Part shown: piece by piece, positions 53,096-61,844 of the stretch
How the letters are laid out: each line of letters starts with the position of its first letter
How positions within the stretch are numbered: position 1 is the stretch's first letter
Origin: an uncultured Blautia sp.
GTDB lineage: Bacteria > Bacillota > Clostridia > Lachnospirales > Lachnospiraceae
Assembly (NCBI GenBank): GCA_900542045.1
Contig: UQMI01000014.1
Coordinates: 1-64,000, forward strand
Reading direction: 5' to 3'
Length of the DNA stretch: 64,000 nucleotides
Position numbers and translations under genes: made by a program
The notes under the pieces: generated by a model
Database searches by the model: none
What the model saw: only the letters and a program-made list of their open reading frames with translations
What the model was told of the DNA's origin: nothing

Positions 53096-53137
53096 AAAAA
53101 GGTATAGTCTGTATCCCCACAGGAGACAGACTATACC
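53096..53137 (-). terminator. Terminator/attenuator hairpin ahead of the CNNM gene
   Basis: On the minus strand GGTATAGTCTGT (53137-53126) pairs perfectly with ACAGACTATACC (53112-53101) with a 13-nt loop, followed by TTTTTG. It lies one base after the leader ORF stop codon and 47 nt before the CNNM start, on the same strand, so it can attenuate that gene. Confidence 0.8.
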
Positions 53138-53138
53138 C

Positions 53139-53216
53139 TTATCTATCCATAACGCTACACGGAGCAGCCAAAAATTCTCTATTCATATCGTAATCACCGT
53201 CAGAACTGTCGTCCAT
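53139..53216 (-). CDS. Acidic leader peptide (25 residues)
   Basis: The ORF starts with ATG at 53216, with AAGGAAGTG 9-17 nt upstream, and ends with TAA at 53139, one base before the terminator stem. The peptide is MDDSSDGDYDMNREFLAAPC plus SVMDR; five of the first ten residues are Asp. It resembles no protein I know. Its place between a glgB end and a terminator-type hairpin, pointing to a metal-transporter-like gene, suggests a regulatory leader. The short length means that coding is not proven. Confidence 0.55.
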   Translation of the reverse strand: MDDSSDGDYDMNREFLAAPCSVMDR

Positions 53217-53277
53217 GTATCCTATCACTTCCTTTCTTACATATTATCTAATAAATTATCATATTTTTTTGCAAAAA

Positions 53278-55077
53278 TCAATAGGGTATCGAAACAATCC
53301 GGTAGTATCTGGCGGCAAATGGCGGTAAATAAAACACTGCAGTTCCTTTTTTCAGAGAAATTATTGTCCTGCCGTTTTCCCCTTTTCCACCATAGCATTC
53401 TTCGTCAGCAGAAAATAAAAGCTGCAGTTCCCGGGCATCCGGAATTTCCAACTGATAATCTGCCTGGGTCAGATCTGAAAAATTAAAGATAGCCAGTATC
53501 CTCTCCCCGGGGCTGCGGCGCTCCAATGCATAAATGCAGCGTTTCTCCTGATGACAGTCCAGCCAGGCAAAGCCTTTTTCCTCATAATCCCAGGCCCAGA
53601 ACGCCGGTGTTTTCATATAAAACTGATTCAATTCCTTCATAAACCGGTGGAATCCGTCATGAATGGGATACTTCAGCAGGTCCCAGTCCTGCTCTCTCTT
53701 CTCATCCCATTCCCGCAGCTGTCCAAATTCATTTCCCATAAAATTCAGCTTTTTGCCGGGGTGGGCATACATATACAGATAAAAAGCCCGGGCCTGGGGA
53801 AATTTTTTCTCATAGTCCCCATTCATTTTCTGCAGAATAGTGGCCTTTCCATGGACCACCTCGTCATGAGAAAGAGGCAGAAGATACCGCTCGTTGTAAT
53901 AATAATACATGGAAAATGTCAACTTCTGAGAAGACTGCTTCCGTTCCTCCGTGGAAGCCTGGAAATAAGAAAGAGTGTCGTTCATCCATCCCAGATCCCA
54001 TTTGTAGTCAAATCCCAGTCCCCCCTTTTCCACCTTCTCTGTCACCTGAGGATGGGAAGAGGAATCCTCGGCGATCAGCAAAGCGGAAGGATACCTGGCT
54101 TTCAGTCCCTGATTCATACAGCGCAAGAATTCCATGGCCCCTTTATTCTCCCCTCTCTCCGGGTTTCCCTGCCAGTAGATCAAATTATTCACCGCATCCA
54201 TCCGCAGCCCGTCAAAATGGTATTCTTTCAGCCAGTACAGCGCCGCTGACTGAAGAAAGCTGCGCACTTCACCCCGGGAATGCATAAAATTACAGCTTCC
54301 CCACTGGCTTTGTCCCACGTCTGCATGGGGATACTCATACAGAGCCGTTCCGTCATACTGCCACAAAGCGTAATCATTCACAGCAAAATGAACCGGAACA
54401 AAATCCATCAGAACGCCGATGCCGTTCCGGTGGCATTTCTCCACAAAGGCCCGGAGCCCGTCCGGTGTTCCGTACCGGGAAGTGGGAGCAAAAAAGCCGG
54501 TGGCCTGGTATCCCCAGGACTCATCGCATGGATATTCGCTCAACGGCATCAATTCCACATAATTATAATGATTCTCTTTCAGATACGGAATCAGAAGTTT
54601 CCCCAGCTCCTCATAAGTATACCAGCCTTCTTCTTCCGGAGATTTCTTCCTCCAGGACCCAAAATGCAGCTCATAAATATTCAGCGGCTGTTCCTTTCTG
54701 TCCGTCCGTTTCCGCATCCATTCCCGGTCCCGGAACGTATAGGCCGACAAATCATAAATGATAGATGCCGTATTGGGCCGCAGCTCTGCAAAATAGCCGT
54801 AGGGATCGCAGTGGTCGGTACAGCCTCCGTCCTTCCGGTGAATCTTGTATTTATACATCATCCCGGCCTCTGCTCCGGGAATCTGACACTCCCAGAAATT
54901 CCCGTCATAGATCCGCTCCATGGGTGTTTCCTGCCATTGATTAAATTCTCCGATCACGGAAACTGCCTGAGCTCCCGGCGCAAACGTCCGAAAGACAGTC
55001 CCCTGTTTTCCCACATGAGCTCCCAGATATTCGTATGCCTGAAATTCCGTTCCTGTATAAAATCCGTAAAAATCCAT
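53278..55077 (-). CDS. glgB: 1,4-alpha-glucan branching enzyme (GH13)
   Basis: I start at the ATG at 55077 (MDFYGFYTG), preceded by GGAGGAATAGG; 599 residues. It has an N-terminal CBM48 domain (GTVFRTFAPGAQAVSVIGEFNQW) and the GH13 barrel: VHFAVNDYALW, nucleophile Asp in FDGLRMDAVNNLIYW, acid Glu in LLIAEDSSSHP, SHDEVVHGKATIL and a C-terminal beta domain. It makes alpha-1,6 branches in glycogen. No other glg genes are next to it. The TGA overlaps the start of the leader region of the CNNM gene, with no terminator between, so leader transcripts could also come from glgB readthrough. Confidence 0.95.
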   Translation of the reverse strand: MDFYGFYTGTEFQAYEYLGAHVGKQGTVFRTFAPGAQAVSVIGEFNQWQETPMERIYDGNFWECQIPGAEAGMMYKYKIHRKDGGCTDHCDPYGYFAELRPNTASIIYDLSAYTFRDREWMRKRTDRKEQPLNIYELHFGSWRKKSPEEEGWYTYEELGKLLIPYLKENHYNYVELMPLSEYPCDESWGYQATGFFAPTSRYGTPDGLRAFVEKCHRNGIGVLMDFVPVHFAVNDYALWQYDGTALYEYPHADVGQSQWGSCNFMHSRGEVRSFLQSAALYWLKEYHFDGLRMDAVNNLIYWQGNPERGENKGAMEFLRCMNQGLKARYPSALLIAEDSSSHPQVTEKVEKGGLGFDYKWDLGWMNDTLSYFQASTEERKQSSQKLTFSMYYYYNERYLLPLSHDEVVHGKATILQKMNGDYEKKFPQARAFYLYMYAHPGKKLNFMGNEFGQLREWDEKREQDWDLLKYPIHDGFHRFMKELNQFYMKTPAFWAWDYEEKGFAWLDCHQEKRCIYALERRSPGERILAIFNFSDLTQADYQLEIPDARELQLLFSADEECYGGKGENGRTIISLKKGTAVFYLPPFAARYYRIVSIPY

Positions 55078-55196
55078 CCTATTCCTCCAATTTTCATGAT
55101 CCTGTCCTGCCGTACAGCCCTCTGCGCCGATCTGGCCAGGCTGCCGCAGGCGGAAAAGCCTGCGTGTCCGGTGCGTGTCCGGATTCTTTTTTGTAA

Positions 55197-55286
55197 TAGA
55201 CACCCGTCGTTTATCCTACTATAATAGATGATACAGACCCTTTCTGCTTCCTGCCAGAAGCAGATTCCGCAAAATGTCGGATAAAC
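55197..55286 (+). promoter_or_regulatory. tetR promoter and paired inverted-repeat sites
   Basis: TAGACA (55197-55202) and TATAAT (55220-55225) are spaced by 17 bp. GTTTATCC (55209-55216) lies in the spacer and its inverse GGATAAAC is at 55279-55286, near the gene start at 55318. The two copies, 62 bp apart, could be half-sites for the TetR regulator. Confidence in the repeat is moderate. Confidence 0.5.
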
Positions 55287-55317
55287 AACTATTTTTAAAA
55301 ATCGTAGGAGAAATATC

Positions 55318-55854
55318 ATGGATCTGAGAGTTGAAAAGACCAAACGAAGCATCATCAATGCGTTTCTGGAGCTGCGGGCAAAAAAGCCCCTGGAAAAGAT
55401 CACCGTCAAAGAGCTCTGTGAACACGCCTGGATACACAAATCCACTTTTTATTCTCATTACACGGACATCTATGATCTGTCTGAACAGCTGGAAACGGAA
55501 ACGGTCAATTCCATTATCCAGACCCTTCCCCACCCGGAAACCATTTTTGAAAATCCTGCTGAATTTACAGAAGCGCTGTTCCTAGCCTACCGTTCCCAGG
55601 ACACCCTGTCCCAGATCCTCTTTTCCGGCAGCCGGCGCGGACAGCTCATCGCCAAAACCAAGGCCCAGCTGCGGGATCTGGTGCTCCGCACCTATCCGGA
55701 ATACGAACAGGATCCCATCCGCAATATCGTCCTCAGCTATGCCATCTACGGCAGTTATTATGCCTACACGGAAAACCGGCATTATGGAGAAGACATGGTG
55801 ATCTCTGCCCTTGGACAGCTAACCCAGGCAGTCACCTGGACCTTCTCTGAATAA
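55318..55854 (+). CDS. TetR/AcrR-family transcriptional regulator
   Basis: The 178-residue protein has an N-terminal TetR HTH (about 5-55; RSIINAFLELRAKKPLEKITVKELCEHAWIHKSTFYSHYTDIYDL) and a helical C-terminal ligand-binding domain of the TetR_C_33 or DhaS-like type (VLSYAIYGSYYAY). The HTH is a good match with WIHKSTFYSHY replacing ...RGTFYNHF. It stands divergent from glgB with a 240-bp intergenic region holding paired sites, so it may control itself and glgB; no efflux pump is adjacent. The ligand is unknown. Confidence 0.9.
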   Translation: MDLRVEKTKRSIINAFLELRAKKPLEKITVKELCEHAWIHKSTFYSHYTDIYDLSEQLETETVNSIIQTLPHPETIFENPAEFTEALFLAYRSQDTLSQILFSGSRRGQLIAKTKAQLRDLVLRTYPEYEQDPIRNIVLSYAIYGSYYAYTENRHYGEDMVISALGQLTQAVTWTFSE

Positions 55855-55879
55855 AAGGAGCTTGCGCCTCCGCGGAGCG

Positions 55880-55932
55880 TTTTGTGTGATAGGAAAGTCA
55901 GAATAAAATGTTCTACTTTTCTATCACACAAA
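55880..55932 (+). repeat. Dispersed palindromic repeat family A, copy 5
   Basis: TTTTGTGTGATAGGAAAG ... CTTTTCTATCACACAAA with inner AGAATAAAATGTTCT; preceded by GCGGAGCG as in copy 1. It lies between the convergent tetR and GH32 genes and leads into the terminator at 55933. Confidence 0.88.
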
Positions 55933-55959
55933 CAAGCTTCCGGCCAGGCCGGAAGCTTG
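55933..55959 (-). terminator. Terminator of the sucrose locus
   Basis: CAAGCTTCCGGCC and GGCCGGAAGCTTG are perfect inverted arms (13 bp) with a 1-nt centre, 18 bp after the GH32 stop. On the minus strand it runs into TTTGTGTG, part of repeat A copy 5. Confidence 0.8.
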
Positions 55960-55976
55960 CAGAACATTTCATCTTT

Positions 55977-57290
55977 TCAGTTTTCCAGGGTATACAGTCT
56001 CACCGGATTTGCCGTATCCGTCTGCAGAATGGTCTGCAGGCCATAAACCGTGCTGGTGATCACATATTCTCCCTGATTGACATATACTTCGATCAGGTTG
56101 GGATCCACGTAAATATCCAGATGATATCCATCGGTAAGTTTCGGTGTCTGGAATTCTTTACGCCAGTGTTCCAGAGAAGGAAACACCTGGTGCCGGTCTG
56201 TATGGATCCGGTTCCCGGCGGCCCTGATCTGATAGCCGCCCACATTTACCGTCTCTCCTTCTTCCAGCTCCAGACATGCCCGATAACAGCCCTCCGAAGC
56301 TTCCGCAGGAGAGGTGATCTCTCTGGAATAGGCCTGCATCACATTGGGATGGGGCCGGAAATACAGATGGTCGTTTTCTGTTTCCACAACCCGGATTCCG
56401 CAGAGCATTCCCATCCATTGTCCATCCACCGGCTCGGGCATTCTGGCCCAGGCTGTCAGAATCCGCCTGCCCTGCTCGTCCACGGTGCTCTGGGGTGCGT
56501 ACAGATCCAGACCATAATCCAGGAACTGCCACCGGTCGGAAATGTTCATGGAACAGGTTTCCTCCTGAAAGTCCACAAAGGCACAGACTGCCTGATTTGC
56601 TTCCCGGTTTCCATCTTTTAACAGTCCCATGGGAGAGACCAGTAGAATCTGGCTTCCGTTCACTTCGAAATAATCCGGACATTCCCACATCCAGCCGAAA
56701 TTCCCGGTTCCCTTTACAGAATTTTTCAGCTCCCAGTGCTGCAGATCCTCACTTCTGTAGATCAGCAGCTTTCCTTTCTCATTCTGGGTGGTGCCCAGCA
56801 CCATATACCAGGCGTCAGAACCTCTCCATACCTTCGGATCCCGTGTATGGGCCGCATCTCCTGTCTCCGGATCTGTCAGCACCGGAATTACCGTCTCCTT
56901 ATTCCGGATATTGTCAAAATGGATACCGTCTTCCGATACCATCCGCATCTGGGCCGATACAAACCGGTTCTGCCGGCAGAGATGGATATCGTCAGGATCC
57001 TCTTCCAGATACCGTACGCCGGTATAAAAAAGATTCAGCTTTCCGTCTGCCTCCACTGCGCTGCCGGAAAAGCAGCCGTTCCGGTCATCGTATTTGCTGG
57101 GAAAAAGGGCGATCTTCTCATGCTGCCAGTGCACCAGGTCACTGCTGATGCAGTGGCCCCAGTGCATGGTCCCCCAGCGGGGCTCATAGGGAAAATGCTG
57201 ATAAAACAAGTGATACTTTCCTTTATAGTAAATAAATCCATTGGGATCGTTGATCCAGTTTTCCGGTGCTTTTACATGTATTCTGTCCAT
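55977..57290 (-). CDS. Glycoside hydrolase family 32 (sucrose/beta-fructosidase)
   Basis: The 437-residue enzyme has the five-bladed GH32 signatures: nucleophile Asp in NWINDPNGF, then YHLFYQHFPYEPRWGTMHWGH, FSGSAV, the RDPKVW stabiliser Asp, and the acid/base Glu in WECPDYF. No signal peptide is present, so it acts inside the cell on imported sucrose, sucrose-6-phosphate or fructo-oligosaccharides. It is the last gene of a five-gene set with an ABC transporter and LacI regulator, which suggests uptake of the intact sugar and then hydrolysis to fructose. A PTS is absent, so sucrose-6-phosphate is a less likely substrate. Confidence 0.95.
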   Translation of the reverse strand: MDRIHVKAPENWINDPNGFIYYKGKYHLFYQHFPYEPRWGTMHWGHCISSDLVHWQHEKIALFPSKYDDRNGCFSGSAVEADGKLNLFYTGVRYLEEDPDDIHLCRQNRFVSAQMRMVSEDGIHFDNIRNKETVIPVLTDPETGDAAHTRDPKVWRGSDAWYMVLGTTQNEKGKLLIYRSEDLQHWELKNSVKGTGNFGWMWECPDYFEVNGSQILLVSPMGLLKDGNREANQAVCAFVDFQEETCSMNISDRWQFLDYGLDLYAPQSTVDEQGRRILTAWARMPEPVDGQWMGMLCGIRVVETENDHLYFRPHPNVMQAYSREITSPAEASEGCYRACLELEEGETVNVGGYQIRAAGNRIHTDRHQVFPSLEHWRKEFQTPKLTDGYHLDIYVDPNLIEVYVNQGEYVITSTVYGLQTILQTDTANPVRLYTLEN

Positions 57291-57319
57291 CTGTATCTGT
57301 CTCCTGCGATTTGATTGAA

Positions 57320-58180
57320 TTATTTTACTGCTCCGGCCACAACGCCGTTGATGATCTGCTTCTGCAGTGCCACGTACAGGATCAGGATCGGAATCACACA
57401 GAGCAGCAGACCTGCCATAATGGTGCCATAGTCAGCTGAATAGGTGCCATAGAAGCTGTAGGTGGACAACGGCAGAGTCAGCAGTTCTTTATCCGTCAGT
57501 ACCAGTGACGGCAGAAGGAAGTCGTTCCAGAATGCCAGCGCATTCAGGATCACCATAGTGGAGATGATCGGCTTCAGCAGCGGAAACACGATTTTGAAGA
57601 AAGTCTGCGTCCGTGTACAGCCGTCAATGTAAGCCGCTTCCTCCAGGGCAATGGGAATACTTCCTCTGATAAATCCATGGAACATGAAGACCGACATGGC
57701 CATGGAAAATCCGGTGTGCATAAAGATCAGCGTGATCCGGTGGTTCAGTATATTCAGCGTACCTCCGTAAATGCTCACCAGCGGAATCATGATGGCCTGG
57801 AACGGAATGATCATGGATGCCACCATCAGTGCAAAAGTGATCTTGGAAATCTTATTATTGTTCCGCACGATGTAGTAAGCCAGCATAGCTGCCAGAATCG
57901 TCACCAGCACCGTGGCGGAAACCGTTACGATCAGCGAGTTCTTAAAGGCATTCAGGAAATCCATCTGCTCAAATGCCTTCACAAAGTTGTCAAAGGACAG
58001 GCCCTTAATGGTAAACAGCCAGGAAAACGGGCTTTTGATAATATCTCTTTTTTCCTTCAGGGAATTGATGACCACCATCAGGAATGGAAACATATAGACA
58101 ATGAAGACCAGGATCAGCACGATCATTGCCGCTATGTTCTTAACTTTTTTCTTTGTACCGCCAACTGTCGTCTGCTTCAT
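57320..58180 (-). CDS. Sugar ABC transporter permease (MalG/UgpE-like)
   Basis: The 286-residue permease has six transmembrane helices, the EAA loop EEAAYIDGCTRTQTFFKIVFPLLKP that contacts the ATPase, and a start MKQTTVGGTKKK. It is the second permease of the carbohydrate uptake (CUT1) system. It overlaps the other permease by one base. No ATP-binding subunit is encoded in this set; in Firmicutes a shared MsmK-type ATPase elsewhere usually drives such transporters. Confidence 0.94.
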   Translation of the reverse strand: MKQTTVGGTKKKVKNIAAMIVLILVFIVYMFPFLMVVINSLKEKRDIIKSPFSWLFTIKGLSFDNFVKAFEQMDFLNAFKNSLIVTVSATVLVTILAAMLAYYIVRNNNKISKITFALMVASMIIPFQAIMIPLVSIYGGTLNILNHRITLIFMHTGFSMAMSVFMFHGFIRGSIPIALEEAAYIDGCTRTQTFFKIVFPLLKPIISTMVILNALAFWNDFLLPSLVLTDKELLTLPLSTYSFYGTYSADYGTIMAGLLLCVIPILILYVALQKQIINGVVAGAVK

Positions 58181-59052
58181 TATGCTTCCACCTCCTGTTT
58201 CTTTGTCAGATATACCTGAATTCCGCTGATGCAGGCAACAATCAGGAACAGAATTACTGCCTCTGCCTGGCCCACACCGAACTGTCTGGACGTAAAGGCC
58301 TTCTCATACACATGCATGGCCGCCATCTCTGTAGTTCCATAAGGCGCGCCTCCGGTCAGCGACAGGTTCACATCGTAAACCATGAATGCACGGGAAAGGG
58401 TAAGGAACAGACAGATCGTAACGGAAGGCATCATCAGGGGAAGCACGATGTTCTTCATCTTCACCCATCCGGTGGCTCCGTCAATGCTGGCTGCTTCCAT
58501 CACATCTTCACTGAGTCCCATAAATCCGGCCACATAGATCAGGATCATATAACCGGATAACTGCCATACAGACACGATCACCAGCGCGGCAAAGGCCTTG
58601 TTGGGATCTGACAGCCAGGAAGCCTCAAATATGCTCCAGCCCGTGGATTCTCCGATGCTGACAAATACCCGGGAAAATACAAACTGCCAGATATATCCCA
58701 GCACGATACCGCCGATCAGGTTGGGAGTGAAAAATCCGGCCCGGAAGAAATTCTGTCCCTTAAATCCTCTGGTCAGAAGATAGGCCAGGGCAAAGGCGAT
58801 CACATTGACCAGGATCACCACTACGATCACATATTTAAATGTGAGCAGCAGGGAGGACCAGAACTGGGTATCTTTCACAACGCCGATAAAATTCGTCAGC
58901 CCCACAAAATTTTTCTCATCTGATACGCCGTTCCAGTCTGTCAGGGTGAGATATACACCATAGACAAAGGGAACGATTACCACTGCCAGAAAACAGAACA
59001 GTCCCGGCAGTGCAAATATGCCAAAATCCTTTCCTTTATGACTCGATTTCAT
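58180..59052 (-). CDS. Sugar ABC transporter permease (MalF/UgpA-like)
   Basis: The 290-residue permease has six transmembrane helices, ALPGLFCFLAVVIVPFVYGVYLTLTDWNG at the start, and the EAA motif in EDVMEAASIDGATGWVKMKNIVLPLMMP. With the MalG-like partner it forms the channel for the binding protein's sugar. It begins 15 bp after the binding protein stop and its stop (TAA at 58180-58182) touches the next start. Confidence 0.94.
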   Translation of the reverse strand: MKSSHKGKDFGIFALPGLFCFLAVVIVPFVYGVYLTLTDWNGVSDEKNFVGLTNFIGVVKDTQFWSSLLLTFKYVIVVVILVNVIAFALAYLLTRGFKGQNFFRAGFFTPNLIGGIVLGYIWQFVFSRVFVSIGESTGWSIFEASWLSDPNKAFAALVIVSVWQLSGYMILIYVAGFMGLSEDVMEAASIDGATGWVKMKNIVLPLMMPSVTICLFLTLSRAFMVYDVNLSLTGGAPYGTTEMAAMHVYEKAFTSRQFGVGQAEAVILFLIVACISGIQVYLTKKQEVEA

Positions 59053-59067
59053 CTTCCGCTCCTCCTT

Positions 59068-60444
59068 TTATTCCTGTTCATCCCAGTACGCCTGTATGGA
59101 ATCGATCAGTTCCTCTCTGTCGCTGCGGTCTGCCAGATACTTCTGCATGGATGCCCCCAATACGGACCAGTGGTCATTGGGCACAATGGCCGATGCATTA
59201 AAAGTGCCTCCTTCCTGCACTTTCTGATAGATATCACGGCTTAAAGGATCTGCCGGCTCATAGGGATTGTTGGCAAAGGGCGGAATCACATTACAGGTCT
59301 TCACCAGCATCTGCTGGCCGATCTCACTGTAAACGATCCAGTTCAGAAATTCCTTTGCCGCCGCCTGCTCCTGTTCTGACGCCATCTGTCCGTCCAGCAT
59401 CACCTGTTTGGATGGAGATGCCTGTATCTTCTGATTGACAAAATCCGTTTCATCATTATTCAGAAAATACGGCAGAAATCCGTAAGCATCTTCCTCTTCC
59501 GCTCCGGCATCTTCCAGGTTGGGCCATGCCCAGTTTCCATTGAACCAGAATGCTGTCTTGCCATCTGCCAGGTCAATGGCCATCTCGTCATAATCTGCAC
59601 CCAGAGGATCTGCCCGGGCCACGTTATAAGCCTTCAGCACATCAAACATATCCAGGAACTGGGACATGCGGTCGTAGGAATGCAGATCCAGTTCTCCGGC
59701 TTTGATCTGTTCGATGGCTTCCTGGGCTCCCTCGGAAGTTCCGTCGTAAGTCTCATAAATATACTGGAGATGATGGGCGCCGATGGACCAGTCCTCCTTG
59801 GCCAGAGATACCGGCTTCTCCATGCCTGCAGCCACCAGTTCGTCCAGCAGAGCCCTAAAATCATCCAGGGTCTTCAGAGATGCAGGATCAAAAGGTTCTC
59901 CCAGAGTCTCTTCGATTACCTTCTGGTTGTAAATGATCCCACGGCCTTCAATACACAGAGGGAAACTGTATACCTTATCTCCCACCCAGGTGAGGTAGTC
60001 CCTGGCTTCTTCCGTCCATTTCTCATTGGTCAGATCTGCCGCCTTCTCTTCCGCCAGTGCAATGACATCGGTGGTATCCAGGATCGACAACGTAGGCGGT
60101 GTGCCGGAATTGTACAGGCTTACCACCTTCGTATAGGGTGACTCTCCGTCTGTAACCGGCATAACCTCCACATGTACACCGGATTTTTCCTCAAATATGG
60201 CTCCCATCTCTTCCAAGGCCACCTGGATCTCCGCCTTGGAATTCAACAGGGTAATGCTGGTCCCTTCCAGTGAAGGATCATAAGAAAATGTATCCACCGA
60301 TGTATCAATGGGCACCTCTTCTTCCTCTTCATTGGGATCATCCGGATCGCTGGCAAAGCCAAAACGGCAGCCGGCCAGCGCGGTAGTCATCAGCACTGTA
60401 CTCAGACCCAGTGCCATGACTCTTGCCACGATTTTCCTTTTCAT
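59068..60444 (-). CDS. Extracellular sugar-binding lipoprotein
   Basis: The ATG at 60444 follows AGGAGGAG by 6 nt; 458 residues. A lipoprotein signal peptide ends in LAGC (lipobox, about residue 25), followed by an acidic linker (DPDDPNEEEEE) and a family 1 solute-binding fold (GTSITLLNSKAEIQVALEEMGAIFEEKSGVHVEV at its start, ASPSKQVMLDGQMASEQEQAAAKEFLNWI further on). It captures the sugar at the membrane surface for the two permeases. It is the first gene of the operon and has a clear promoter with LacI-type operators at 60484-60626. Confidence 0.93.
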   Translation of the reverse strand: MKRKIVARVMALGLSTVLMTTALAGCRFGFASDPDDPNEEEEEVPIDTSVDTFSYDPSLEGTSITLLNSKAEIQVALEEMGAIFEEKSGVHVEVMPVTDGESPYTKVVSLYNSGTPPTLSILDTTDVIALAEEKAADLTNEKWTEEARDYLTWVGDKVYSFPLCIEGRGIIYNQKVIEETLGEPFDPASLKTLDDFRALLDELVAAGMEKPVSLAKEDWSIGAHHLQYIYETYDGTSEGAQEAIEQIKAGELDLHSYDRMSQFLDMFDVLKAYNVARADPLGADYDEMAIDLADGKTAFWFNGNWAWPNLEDAGAEEEDAYGFLPYFLNNDETDFVNQKIQASPSKQVMLDGQMASEQEQAAAKEFLNWIVYSEIGQQMLVKTCNVIPPFANNPYEPADPLSRDIYQKVQEGGTFNASAIVPNDHWSVLGASMQKYLADRSDREELIDSIQAYWDEQE

Positions 60445-60483
60445 GAACATCTCCTCCTGTTTTCTCGTTTTTCCTTCCGATTT

Positions 60484-60667
60484 GTAACCGGTAAAGTAAC
60501 CGGTTACTTTCATGGCTTTATCATACCATCCTTTTCTGTACCCGTCAATTCCAAAGATAAACTTTGTGAATGGTACACAACACCGGTTTCCGCAGCCTGT
60601 ACACATTTTACAAAACCGGTTACGTTACCGATTACTTCTTGTGCCGGCGATTCTCATTTGCTATACT
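60484..60667. promoter_or_regulatory. Divergent promoters and LacI-type operators of the sucrose locus
   Basis: Minus-strand promoter of the binding protein gene: TTGACG (60543-60548), 17 bp, TATGAT (60520-60525). Directly downstream is the 18-bp palindrome AAAGTAACCGGTTACTTT (60493-60510), with a half-copy GTAACCGGTAAAG next to it. Plus-strand promoter of the lacI-type gene: TTGTGC (60639-60644), 17 bp, TATACT (60662-60667), with AACCGGTT-type sites at 60612-60635 upstream. All sites share CCGGTTAC. Confidence 0.88.
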
Positions 60668-60702
60668 GTATGAGACAGATAATGGAAGGAAAGGCGGAAA
60701 TT

Positions 60703-61728
60703 ATGGAGAAAAAAAATGTTACGTTTGATGATATTGCAAAATACACCCATTTTTCAAAAACCACCATATCGCGCTATTTCAATAATCCGGACTCTCTCAC
60801 CCTGAAAAATCAGCAGATTATTGCAGACGCCCTGGTGGCCCTGAATTATAAGGAAAATAAAGTCGCCCGTATTCTAGCCAACGGACAGACAGAGTTTATC
60901 GGAGTGATCATTCCTGATCTTTACCTGCATTACTATTCAGAGATGCTGAATCAGCTTCTGAATACCTATGAAGCTTATGGCTACAAATTTCTGGTCTTTG
61001 TGGGCCATGAAAAAAAAGATATCGAACGGAAATACATCCAGGAGCTTCTGGCCTACAAAATCGAGGGAATGATCATCCTCAGCCATACCATTCCCTCCCG
61101 GGAACTGGCTTCCTATCAGATTCCCATTGTGACCATTGAACGGGAAGACCGGTACGTCTCCAGCGTCAACACAGACAACTATATGGGCGGTGTACAGGCG
61201 GCCAGCCTGCTGATCAAAAATCAGTGCGATGTCCTGATCCACATCAACAGCGACTGCACTCCGGAAATTCCCGCATACGGACGTATCCAGGGATTTCTGG
61301 ATGTATGCCGCCAGCAGGAGATTCCCCACGAATTTATCATCAAAGAACTGGGCAACCAGCACGAAGAAAACCTCAGAGAACTTACGGAAACCGTCTCCTA
61401 TCTGGAACAGAAATATTCCGGTCAGAAGAAAGGTATTTTTATGCCCAACGACACGCATGCCAATGTGCTGCTGAACATTCTGGTCCGGAAATACGGCTGT
61501 CTGCCTCCGGACTACCGGATCATCGGCTTTGACAATTCCCCCATTTCCAGGGAAGCCGTCCTTCCCATCAGTACTGTGGGACAGCAGATCGATGTCATTG
61601 CCCGGGAAGCCATGGAAATTCTGGTGGCAGCCATGAATGAACGCAAAAAAAGACGGCCCGCTCCCCCTGGCGAACCGGTCCACAAAATGATTCCTCCGGT
61701 ACTGCACCGTCGGGAAACCACAGACTGA
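60703..61728 (+). CDS. LacI-family regulator of the sucrose locus
   Basis: The ATG at 60703 is chosen because GGAAAGGCGG lies upstream and because MEKKNVTFDDIAKYTHFSKTTISRYFNNP is the LacI HTH; 341 residues. The effector domain (about 65-335) has EFIGVIIPDLYLHYYSEML, VTIEREDRYVSSVNTDNYMGG, RIIGFDNSPIS and STVGQQIDVIAREAMEIL. It is divergent from the ABC operon and almost surely represses it, released by a sugar or sugar phosphate. The HTH sits in an unusual context, with FNNPDSL replacing the usual LNG motif, suggesting a shifted hinge helix. Confidence 0.94.
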   Translation: MEKKNVTFDDIAKYTHFSKTTISRYFNNPDSLTLKNQQIIADALVALNYKENKVARILANGQTEFIGVIIPDLYLHYYSEMLNQLLNTYEAYGYKFLVFVGHEKKDIERKYIQELLAYKIEGMIILSHTIPSRELASYQIPIVTIEREDRYVSSVNTDNYMGGVQAASLLIKNQCDVLIHINSDCTPEIPAYGRIQGFLDVCRQQEIPHEFIIKELGNQHEENLRELTETVSYLEQKYSGQKKGIFMPNDTHANVLLNILVRKYGCLPPDYRIIGFDNSPISREAVLPISTVGQQIDVIAREAMEILVAAMNERKKRRPAPPGEPVHKMIPPVLHRRETTD

Positions 61729-61844
61729 CCTGCAGCCTGCCCATGCAGAGATCCCCAGGCCTCTCCGAATACGGTTTTGCCGTGCACCGTCTGCAGCCGC
61801 AGAAGCCGGTGTCCCTGCAATGCCGATGACTGCCCGGCCTGTTC

